Shown one piece after another: positions 55,624 to 64,000 of a stretch of 64,000 nt of DNA. The stretch is from Gonocerus acuteangulatus (Eukaryota; Arthropoda; Insecta; Hemiptera; Coreidae). Location of the stretch: NCBI GenBank assembly GCA_946811695.1, contig OX328123.1:33015373-33079372 (forward strand). Reading direction: 5' to 3'. The translations under genes were made by a program, and so were the position numbers. Positions within the stretch are counted from its first letter, which is position 1; every line of letters begins with the position of its first letter. A model generated the notes under the pieces. The model did no database searches. It was not told the origin of the DNA and saw only the letters and a program-made list of their open reading frames with translations.

Positions 55624-55800
55624 TGGGGGTCTCCCCGTGGTCTAGTGGCTAGTGCCTTTGACTCATAAGCGGGAGATGGTGGGTTCGATTCCCTCCGACA
55701 GCAGGAATTTTCTCATCTCACGGCTCGTTGGGAAATTTCGTCGCTGCACCCTGGATGACGGCGCTAAAGGCCTAGATGTCGATGCGCCGTAAAAAATAAA
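55624..55800 (+). mobile_element. SINE type A, near-complete
   Basis: GGGGGTCTCCCCGTGGTCTA (A-box), the GACTCATAAGC anticodon-like loop, and GTGGGTTCGATTCCC (B-box). The body includes 'ctgcaccctggatgacggcg' and 'gatgcgccgtaaaaaataaa' with a degenerate A-rich tail. Confidence 0.88.
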
Positions 55801-55902
55801 TAAGAAATAACAAAAATGCTTACATACATTTTTGTTTTATTTTTATAATTTAGACCCCTCCCTCCTTTTAACCAAACAAAAAAAATACATATATATTTCA
55901 TT

Positions 55903-56038
55903 TTAGCGCGGTTCCTCCCTCCCCCATAGGGAGGAACCCCGCTTATAAGGTTGATACAATGAAACAATCCGGAAGTGCCGACAAGAAAATTTCGCGTTTC
56001 AGAACCCCTAGAGACCGAAAATAACGGTGGTTCAAATT

Positions 56039-56087
<49 letters not shown>

Positions 56088-57308
56088 CTGTTCGCTCTCT
56101 AGGTCGAAGACGAATGGTCCGATTTTGATGAAATTTGGTACAAAAATCAGTCGTCCAATATGAAAGGTCAAGTTCATTAACCAGCAAAATCCGCCCACTG
56201 GAAGATGGAGTTTGGGGCGAAATTCGCGCAGAAAAAATCGTAACGCTTACGTTTTTGAGTTCATAAGCTTGTAAGTACTCTTTTTATAGGCTTCTTGGGC
56301 TAGGAAAACGAATGATACCATTTTCAAGGCGATAGCTTTAACCGTTTTCGAGAAAATTGGAAAAATAGTTTTTGAATACCGTTTTTGGTTTGGGTACTTA
56401 GAATCATGGGATTCAGTTGAAACATTTTCTGCATGTTCTACTTTCATTAAAACTAATATGTTGAAATTTTGGTTACGTTTGGAGTTAAGGAAGGGTTAGA
56501 ATAAAATATTTTATTAACAGACATAAAAAGTTTTGGTAACTTTGAATATTTTCCTTAATATCTCGAAAAAGGTTAAGAATTTGGTAAACGAAAGAATACC
56601 ATTAGAAAGCTTACTAAATGCTCTACAAAAAAGGTTCTGATGAAAGTTTTGATTAGGCGATGTCAATCGGAGAAATAAGTGCTTAAAACATTAAAGTAAT
56701 TGATTTTGCTTATTCGAACTGTTCTTTTTGTCTGTTTTTATTCCTTGTTATTTTTTAATTGCTTATAGTTGGATAATGTATTTTACAATAAAACAGATTA
56801 GGTAAAATAAGAAAAACAATTCATTGTTAGAAATATAGCTTGCCAAGAGAAAAAGATTCGTTGACGTCTTTTGAATATTTTCAATTGCCTTTATGCTGTT
56901 GGTTTTTTTATTTTATTTTTTAATTGATTTTATCTGTAGAATTATTACTATAGTAAAAGAACACAGGAATGTGTGAAAATATTTGATATTTTCCAATTCA
57001 TTGAAACGTATGAAATGAAGTATCGGTAGAAGAGGATTCTAGGGTCTTGCGGACCTGACCCCAGGTATAGCCATAAAACCCTTTGAACAAAGGCCGAGGA
57101 AAATATTATCTGTTTCTATTCTATGCTTTTCAAATGAGAATAGGGATATGAACAGGAACCGGGGTCTCCCGTGGTCTAATGGCTAGCGCCTTGGATTCAT
57201 AAGCGGGAGATGGTGGGTTCGATTCCCAACCTCCGGCAGGAATTTTATCATCCCACGGCTCGCTACACCCTGGATGTCGGCGCTAATGACCTAGATGTAG
57301 ATGTGCCG

Positions 57309-57345
<37 letters not shown>

Positions 57346-57385
57346 GGAACCGCGCTAAGATGACGCAGTTCCTGCGAGTCGGACT
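55903..57385 (-). mobile_element. Helentron-like family A, copy A4 (most complete)
   Basis: On the minus strand it starts AGTCCGACTCGCAGGAACTG (57385 downward), with 5' subterminal TAGCGCGGTTC (split from the rest by a SINE insertion). It has a (TA)n tract (56040-56083) and the 3' hairpin GGTTCCTCCCTA/GGGAGGAACC with GCGCTAA (TTAG at 55903-55906). Without the SINE it is about 1.3 kb. Non-coding. Confidence 0.78.
57161..57343 (+). mobile_element. SINE type A inserted in the Helentron-like copy
   Basis: GGGGTCTCCCGTGGTCTAAT, ATTCATAAGC and GGTGGGTTCGATTCCC, the family body, and a 31-base A-tail. It is flanked by GGAACCG on both sides (left about 57156, right about 57347), a target duplication made from the Helentron-like subterminal repeat, so this SINE is younger than its host element. 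Confidence 0.88.
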
Positions 57386-57465
57386 TTTTTCATTAGATTA
57401 GATTCCATCTTTTGGTTCCATAAAAAAAAATTATTTTTTTCAATCATTTTGCAACTCTGCCAGAT

Positions 57466-57740
57466 AAAGGGTTAACCAGATTAGAGAATGACATTCTAAA
57501 TGCATTTTTACATAGGAATTTCCTTGTTGTTGTAGCCTTAGATGTGGAAAAGGCATATGGCAAAGATTGAAGGTGACTAATTATAACCCAGTTAACAGAA
57601 TGGGAAATACAAGGAAACATTTTGAGGTTCATCAATAATTACCTGCACAAGAGATCCTTCCAGGTCAGGATTGGATCAGCAGTGTCTGATGGGTTCTAAC
57701 AAGAAAATGGTATTCCACAAGGGGTAGTTCTCCAAACTAC
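57466..57740 (+). pseudogene. Non-LTR retrotransposon RT relic, 3' continuation
   Basis: Reads RLENDILNAFLHRNFLVVVA, LDVEKAYGK (the 'vxlDxxkAFDxVwh' block with the first catalytic Asp), LTEWEIQGNILRFINNYLHK RT block 'WIxxFLxxR' type, RSFQVRIGSAVSDG and GIPQGVVLQTTLFN ('GxPQGSxLSPxLFN'). In the RT order these blocks follow directly after the part ending at 54385. Confidence 0.8.
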
Positions 57741-57879
57741 GCTCTTCAATATTCCAAACTCCAACTTTCCAACTCTGTCTTTATATGTGAGTTTCTACCT
57801 CAGGGCGTGAGTTATTGTTTACTTGCAAGATACTGTGAAGATCCTAACCTCGTTTTACTGTCAAAGAAGAGAACAATTA

Positions 57880-58064
57880 AGGCCAATTCACGCTAGACCG
57901 AGTCGGGTCCGGGCCGGGCCCAGCCGGGACACGGTGAAGTTATTACACACGCAAAAAACACGGACCCGGCCCGGTGTAGCGTGAACGAGTCCATTTAAAA
58001 TGCTGGTGAGATTGTTTCACCGTGTCCCGCCCAGGACCCGACATGGTCTAGCGTGAATCGGCCA
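57880..58064. mobile_element. Harbinger-type MITE, 185 bp
   Basis: Inverted ends GGCCAATTCACGCTAGACC and GGTCTAGCGTGAATCGGCC, with TTA on both sides (57877-57879 and 58065-58067), the TWA-type duplication. GC-rich interior with further inverted 'gggtccgggccggg' motifs. Confidence 0.8.
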
Positions 58065-58149
58065 TTACACATACACACTGACCTTACAAAACTTTTGACC
58101 AATGGTAGCCATTATTTGAATCAGATATTTAAATACTTACAAAATATAC

Positions 58150-58161
<12 letters not shown>

Positions 58162-58223
<62 letters not shown>

Positions 58224-58348
58224 GAAAGCTTTATTCAATAAACAAATAAAGATTGCTGCCCAAGTCTATTGGGTTGCTACACACACAAAATTTAACGAAC
58301 ACATAAAAATGTTTACTCTTTCATTTTTTGTACTTCCTTATTTCTATT

Positions 58349-58407
<59 letters not shown>
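58162..58407. repeat. Two (TA)n microsatellites
   Basis: About 58162-58219 and 58352-58407; the 130 bases between them are unrecognised. Confidence 0.9.
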
Positions 58408-58409
<2 letters not shown>

Positions 58410-58462
58410 CAGCGCATCTTCATCTTGGCCATTAGCGCCGGTCTATTTATTATTATATTGTA

Positions 58463-58795
58463 GCATTAAAAACAAAAAGCGAACTCGCTTATATTATTGA
58501 CCCCACTTTGAGGTTCGATACGAACGACAGCGAGCAAGCTAATGCAATCGATCGTGAAAAGAGATCAATTTACGATAAATGCCTAACGTTCTTTTCTGAA
58601 AAGTTTGAAGCACAATTCGGCAAAAGAAAATACACCGTTAAAGGGCTATGGTTCGGAGCTCGAGGAACCATACCAAAGGAGACTAGTACATTCTTTCAAG
58701 AACTCGGCCTAGATGTAAATAGTCTTCCCCTATTAGCCGAACAAATATTGATAGACTCCCTTGGTATCATTAATCATCATATTTATGGTTAAAAA
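58463..58795 (+). pseudogene. C-terminal fragment of a non-LTR retrotransposon ORF
   Basis: Open for 110 codons: ALKTKSELAYIIDPTLRFDT, NDSEQANAIDREKRSIYDKC and GLWFGARGTIPKETSTFFQE, ending NHHIYG and stop. This 'DPTxRFE...K...IYxxC...GLWFGARGTI' block is the conserved end of RT ORFs in many insect elements (R2/CRE-like arrangement). The frame is intact but the RT core is absent upstream, where a TA tract and a SINE tail piece ('ttggccattagcgccgg') adjoin. It is a 5'-truncated insertion. Confidence 0.72.
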
Positions 58796-59414
58796 CAAAG
58801 ATAATGAAAGAAACATCACAATCAAGTGTGTAAACAATGATCATTATTACAACCTCCAAATCCCCAGAAGCAACCGAATCTTTGAATTGAAACAGGACAT
58901 CTAGCCTTAAAGAACAAACCGAATAAATTTATATAAACATTTATTGGAAGACTGATAGCTAGAGCTGTGTGGTTTAGCAACCCTATTAATTTGGGCAGCC
59001 TCACTTTAAATTTTTAATAAAGTGTTCTTCTTCTTCTACCATTTTGTTCAAAGCTAACGTTTCCGTAATGACTTAATAATTTGCTAATCGTCTCTGTTAA
59101 GGCCCAGCAATAAATAAATAAATTTTATATAATCAATACCATTATTCTAAAATGTTTAAAATATTACAATACATCAAAATCAAAACAAATAAAATAAATA
59201 CATATGAAATCAGCACTAAAAATATATTATAAACAGTGCAGTACTTTGAACAAATAGATTTGGAGCAATAATTTAAAGAATTATAACTCCTGCCACAGTT
59301 AATTAGTTATAATTTTACCCAAACCTAAAATGAGTAATCCTCTGTGCAGCCTTCGCCGCCTAAAATCCGGCGGGAACTGACCAGTGCCTTCTAGACTTTC
59401 ATACAGCGCGTATC
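58796..59414 (+). other. Upstream region of the carboxypeptidase gene
   Basis: AT-rich, then a less AT-rich stretch (59340-59414) with 'cgccgcctaaaatccggcgg', probably the 5'UTR and core promoter. An AATAAA at 59017 could end the preceding retroelement transcript. No TATA box is obvious. Confidence 0.45.
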
Positions 59415-62400
59415 ATGCCCGCTCTGCTAGTCCTATTGACATTTCTACCCGTCATCTCCTTCTCCGGTCAGTGTTTTTCATTTGTGATTCCAGGTTCTGG
59501 TGAATGAGCCAAGATTGTGTATAAATATTTTTAATTTGTTATGGTAGACCGGAAAACCAATATATATTTTTCTAATTCCTAAAGTGATTTTCTATTATTT
59601 AATTATTTAGGTACTTCCAAGTATTTGCGGTAAAAACATGGTCTTGTACGAAAGTAGAGATATTTCATTGAAGCTAATAGATTGAATGAAATATAATTTT
59701 TGGAATTCATGGTGGAAGTAGGTATAGGCAAAGTGAAACTATTTCAAATACAATTAAATGTGATACTATTATGTGTTAATTCGTAGAATGAGAATTTAAA
59801 TGTATTAAATTGTCTTTGAGATCTTCATAGGAGATCTTATAATATTGTACTTCGTATTTACGTGTATTTACATATAATATTGTCTGTGTACCAGCTATCA
59901 TCAACGAGGAGCTCAGATATTTAACGTAGGATGTTCAAATCATTGCACAGACAATTTAATATGTGACATTGTTGGTCAGTTTTCGTTAAATGATGGCCGC
60001 TATGACGATCGGATTTATTATAAAATTTCTGGCATTTAATGACTCAGGCCCTTAGGGTAACGATTCAGAGTTATTAAAAACTCTGATTACTTAAAACAAT
60101 CGGGGTTGTATGAACTCCATGTAAAGTAAAACTGCCATCACTTAACGAAAACTGACCAAGTTGAAAATGCACAAATAACTGAGATAGTATTATTAGGTTC
60201 TTGACAAGGTATTAAAGATCCTGAAACTTGGCCCAATACTATGGTATTATAACTTTTATAGGCAAACTGTTTTTAGGAGAGGCCAGGAATTTGGCCTCTT
60301 TTTTTAGCGTTAGTTTTTTGGGGGGATAGAACATGTTTAATTAATTACACAATAAAACACGTGTTCATTAGAACAAAACACAACAAGAGATAAATGATAG
60401 AAACAGGGGGAAGGTAATCATACGTCCGTGGGCGTATATAAGGGGGGGCTGAGGGGGCTGCAGCCCCCCCCCCCGAAATTTTGATTTGATGGTAAAAAAA
60501 TGTCGTAAAACCCTTAAAAATAAATTAAATAAGATCACTTAGTTCACAAAAAATATTTTATTTTACGTCTAATAGCGTTTTAGTTGCCTAAAACTATTCC
60601 AAGCTCTAAATTTTTAGTATTCCATACCCCGGAAATGGCCTCAGCCCCCCCCCCCGAAATTTTCCAAGCCCCACCCGAAATTATTTTCTATATACGCCCA
60701 TGCATACGTCATATTTTTACATTTAACACTTTTAACCAGTCATTAACATTGACCTTTTATTAAACTCAGTTAAAATTCATGAACAAAAGTTTTTTTTTTT
60801 TTTTCAAATATTTCCAAGTTATTACAAATATTGTTTTAGACAACTGAGATGAAATTTCGAAATATTGATAAGTATGCAACGCTATATATTTGGGCAGCAA
60901 ACTTGTTTTTTTGTTTAAATAAAGAAATTCTTCTTCTTGTTTCTTGCTAACTTGAGCCAAAGCCATAGTGTTGTTCCGCAGCGAAATGTCCTTTAATTCC
61001 TCAATTCATGTAGTTTGCCTCCATTACCTAATTGTCGCCGGCTGACTGGTAGATTGTCCAGGCTTGGAAAGGAAAACCACCTACTGACAACTCCCAGGTT
61101 CATTAACAAGCCTAAGGCTCTTCAGACGACTCTTCTTATCTTAGGTATTTCTATGAGAAGGAAATGAAAGGGAGCAACACAGTCTTTCATTCATTGTCAT
61201 GATAGACTCATTAAATTACGGTCTATTCTACTCTCATAGTAGTACCTAGAAGTTGATGTTTGGATTTTTCACGAAAGATGAAAATAAAACTGTTTCTATT
61301 CCAATCTTTCCAAATGACACTAGGGATAAGAAAGGATACGCGCAAAAATGACGCAGTTCCCCGGAATTTAAGTAAGAGTAATCGATTACGGAGCAACCCC
61401 CCTCCCCCTCTTCAGATGTACCAAATTTGTTTGATAGCGAACCATGTATGTATAAAAAATTCTAACCGGGTCGTTTTCGGTATCTTGTTGGTTGGATCGA
61501 TGAAGTTTTTCAAATATAAGTATTTTTCAAAAATTATTTTATTAGTGCAGCCTCCAAGTGCTAAAAAGTACTTGTAGGATTAAGAGTTATTTTTTAGACT
61601 GCCAGCACGGCTTTTTGCATGACGTATATGCATTTTTGTTAATATTATTTTATTGTTATACTCTACTTTTGTATAATTAGTGTTATATAGCATTCTGAAT
61701 AGAATTGTAAATGGTTTTAAAAATAATTTTGTATTCCAGATTTACAGGAACCTGAAGATGTCAGCAAGAGAGGTTCCCCCCACCATTTCACATGGACGAA
61801 CTACAGCAGAGCGGAAGGTATGTACTGACAATCCTATCCCTTTTCTTGTAGATTGTAGATGCTTATAATAGTTTTGATCTTGTTTTAACTTCGGATTTTA
61901 ATTTCAAATTCGATTTTGCATAAGCAATTTACTGTATTTTTCGCTTGCTTTATTCTTACTGTCACGCATAGTGATCACAATCACTCAGTGGCGTATTCTA
62001 CTCCACTATCTTTGGTCTTCTGCTAACTTCTAGGTAGCAGGAAAACCATTTTGTGCTGCTCTTTCATTAATTGCTTCGTTCCATAAACATCACAAATTTT
62101 CTCAGCTCCTGCTGCACTGTATCCTCGGGTAAACTCCAAGAATGCAACAAGTTGGAAATACTAACTTTTCTCAACCTAACATTCCATATTCGTGTGTCGG
62201 AAATACGTTCACAACCAATAAATCCTGCTTTTACAACACATAAACTCCAAGTATGTTAAAACATCGAGAAATGGTCATATTGTTGCCCTCACATCAAATT
62301 GTTGCCACACTAAAATAATACCGGACGAACTAAGGCATCGACCCATTATGTCCGTTCAATGCGTCTGCATAGTCCACTAAAAATGTTGAGGTCAGCTCTT

Positions 62401-63341
62401 GCCATGTAAGCAATGCTCCATTAGGTGAATCACATGCAGTTCACGCACCTCTTTGGCAGCTTTTGATGTATGCATCAATGTCCTGGGCCATGTTTGTTCA
62501 ACCGCAGCCACACCTTTTATTTTTGAAGTATTTACTTACGTCAAATGTAATTCAGCGCGAATGAGAGACTCTCGGGATCGCTACTTGATAGCCTTTCAAA
62601 ATTACGCTTCTGTACTTCTTGAACTTCTCTATTTTTTAATAGTTCGAGAGTTTTGACGAAATTGGATCTTCCTCAGTTCCTGTAACAATGGTCCTTTCTG
62701 TTAAGAACAGTTGACATATCGTCCCTACCATCTTAAACTATCTTATATGAAAATCGGAACAAACTAACGAACGAACATATTCGATACATTGACGAAGTAA
62801 TATATTGAAAAATGGTCTTATTCGATACTTTAAGTCATTTTCGGCTATTCTCAAGGCGTTAGAGTAGCGAGAATTTGCCCTTCAAAAACCTGGTATGAAC
62901 TGCGTCCTTTATTATTGTACTGGATATTATAAATTCTTTATTTCCTCAAGCTCGGGTCCTAGCACGACGTGAGTCACAATGGATATTGCTGCGCGTGTAT
63001 GTCAATTAACTGGGCAGCATCTGGACTTTGCAATACCCAATATGGCTCTACCTCTCCGAAGTTGCAAATATAGCGTTAACTCCTCCTAAGCCAAATGCCA
63101 ATTTTGCGGATCCTCACTCTGTAATTGATCTTGAGCAGGCATAACTTTAAGATAATGCAAATATTGTTTATATACTATGTTCTTGCAGTTATGGAGGAGT
63201 ACCTTGCTTATCTACAACAGCTCGACCCGACCCGAGTGGAGGTTCTTACGATCGGCAAGTCTACTGAAGGTAGAAATCTTGAAGTGGTGAAGATCTCCAG
63301 TCGAGGGAACAGCAGAAAGCCTGGCATTTGGATAGATGCAG
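59415..63341 (+). CDS. M14 zinc carboxypeptidase, N-terminal exons (continues past window)
   Basis: Three exons, join 59415-59466, 61740-61817, 63190-63341, all GT..AG with phase-1 borders. MPALLVLLTFLPVISFS is a signal peptide. Exon 2 gives DLQEPEDVSKRGSPHH, then FTWTNYSRAE. Exon 3 gives VMEEYLAYLQQLDPTRVEVL, TIGKSTEGRNLEVVKISSRG and KPGIWIDAG. This is the start of a metallocarboxypeptidase A/B catalytic domain ('F.W..Y....EI..YL..L......v....IGkS.EGR.i..lkIs.....kP.i.iDaGiHAREW'). The zinc-binding HxxE should start the next exon, outside the window. It is a secreted digestive or moulting-type exopeptidase by family. The usual activation peptide of about 90 residues is not encoded in the visible exons; only about 16 residues separate signal and catalytic domain. 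A missed phase-1 exon in the 2.3-kb intron 1 is possible. It lies 7 kb downstream of the heparanase-like gene, same strand. Confidence 0.86.
59970..60157. repeat. Short inverted-repeat element in intron 1
   Basis: 'ttggtcagttttcgttaa' at 59970 and 'ttaacgaaaactgaccaa' ending at 60157 bound 188 bases; non-coding, MITE-like. No target duplication is certain. Confidence 0.6.
60427..60702 (+). mobile_element. hAT-type MITE family M, intron 1 copy
   Basis: It starts CGTGGGCGTATATAAGG and ends TATATACGCCCATG. The perfect 8-bp duplication CATACGTC is at 60419-60426 and 60703-60710. Confidence 0.9.
61270..61580. repeat. Helentron-like fragments (family A 5' end, family B 3' end)
   Basis: 61285-61360 is an inverted family-A 5' piece ('ccaaatgacactagggataa', 'atgacgcagttcc'). 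61385-61575 resembles the end of family B ('gtcgttttcggtatc', 'ccaagtgctaaaaagtactt'). Both are degraded. It sits in intron 1 of the carboxypeptidase gene. Confidence 0.55.
61818..63189 (+). other. Carboxypeptidase intron 2, nothing recognised
   Basis: Moderately AT-rich; short open frames (62071-62259, 62453-62656) show no motif or good splice borders. No terminal-repeat pair found. Confidence 0.5.
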
Positions 63342-63416
63342 GTATTTAATGAAGGAAGGTTGTGGTATATAACATATTCTTATAGTTTACTGCATATTCC
63401 AAGTTAATAAATAAAA

Positions 63417-64000
63417 AGTCCGTCACGCAGGAGCTGCATAACTAAGCACTTTCCTCAGAATTTGGGTAGTGTACACTGCATTACTGCATAATAAAAACAT
63501 GAATAGTTCTCTTTTCTTTTGTAATGAGCAACTGTTCAATTATTAATTTTGTAATTAGTTTGTTTCCAGAGTAACGTTTATACATGGTACTCCAGATCTA
63601 ATAAATACAAAAAGCCTTCATATTTTCGTATTTTGAACTGACTGAGGAAGAGGATACAGTCCCCCTGGAGCTCCTAGCGGCGGCTTTGTGAACCTACTTC
63701 TGGCGGGCTAATTCTATCGAAACTTAGTAGGAAGTAAACCCCCTTTTTCGATAGACAGTTTTAGTTCATTTTTACAACACTTCTTTCTCATGAGATACCC
63801 AAGAGGTATACCGCTTTTCGTTACAATACAGCAGAAATTGCGACCGGTATGAGTATATTAATTTGGGTATATTATATGAATATAGTAATTTGGGTATGGA
63901 GTAAACCCGCCTCCTAATGAACCGATTTAGTTTATTTTTACAACAAATTTTTATCTGTAGATTACCAGTACGAATACCGAGTTTCGTCGAAATATAACAA
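63417..64000 (+). mobile_element. Helentron-like family B, copy B3 (cut by window end)
   Basis: It starts AGTCCGTCACGCAGGAGCTG with the subterminal GCACTTTCCTC, then the same blocks as B1 ('cggcggctttgtgaacctac', 'gaataccgagtttcgtcgaa'). It lies in intron 3 of the carboxypeptidase gene; its 3' end is outside the window. Confidence 0.72.

Overview
This is a eukaryotic, AT-rich and extremely repeat-rich window with spliced genes, almost certainly from an arthropod and probably an insect. The evidence is an HR96-type (NR1J) nuclear-receptor exon, GT..AG introns that can be joined in frame, and a transposon load typical of large insect genomes (Tc1/mariner, hAT, PIF/Harbinger, piggyBac, Helitron/Helentron-like, non-LTR retrotransposons, tRNA-derived SINEs). 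A hemipteran-like source would fit, but that is a guess.

Three host genes are supported. (1) Minus strand, 4786-4926: the first coding exon of an HR96-like nuclear receptor (first zinc finger, P-box ESCKA); the rest of the gene lies beyond the left edge. (2) Plus strand, 31125-52353: a nine-coding-exon heparanase-like (GH79-type) gene whose exons sum to exactly 1762 codons plus stop. Residues about 25-460 form a secreted heparanase-like domain. The acid/base Glu is replaced (Asp155), the usual His-His-Tyr-Tyr segment is absent, but the nucleophile-position Glu266 and the disulphide-position cysteines (344 and 460) are kept. A 4.07-kb last exon adds about 1300 residues: acidic low-complexity sequence, a charged helix, a Tyr/Pro-rich region, four furin-type sites and a Pro-rich end. 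(3) Plus strand, from 59415 past the right edge: an M14 zinc carboxypeptidase with three visible exons and no visible activation peptide.

By region: 1-6.1 kb holds a transposase relic, a composite repeat with a 120-bp tandem array and the HR96 exon. 6-12.8 kb is a run of TIR and Helentron-like elements and hAT MITEs with clean 8-bp target duplications. 13-24 kb is mostly unrecognised AT-rich DNA with a MATH-BTB pseudogene, a canonical Helitron, palindromes and retroelement relics. 24-31 kb contains SINEs, a Tc1 element carrying a nested pogo-like element, and a PIF/Harbinger element carrying a retrotransposed U6 snRNA copy. 31-52 kb is the heparanase-like gene, whose introns are filled with foldbacks, Helentron-like elements and SINEs. 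53-59 kb is a graveyard of RT, piggyBac, SINE and Helentron-like copies. 59-64 kb is the carboxypeptidase gene.

The most unusual item is the secreted heparanase-like pseudoenzyme candidate fused to a very long, potentially furin-processed tail. Among mobile DNA the best-supported observations are: two related Helentron-like families with inverted subterminal repeats and a 3' hairpin ending in CTAA; paralogous empty sites inside the window that date insertions; and several long palindromes in introns. No similarity search was possible; family names rest on motif recognition.
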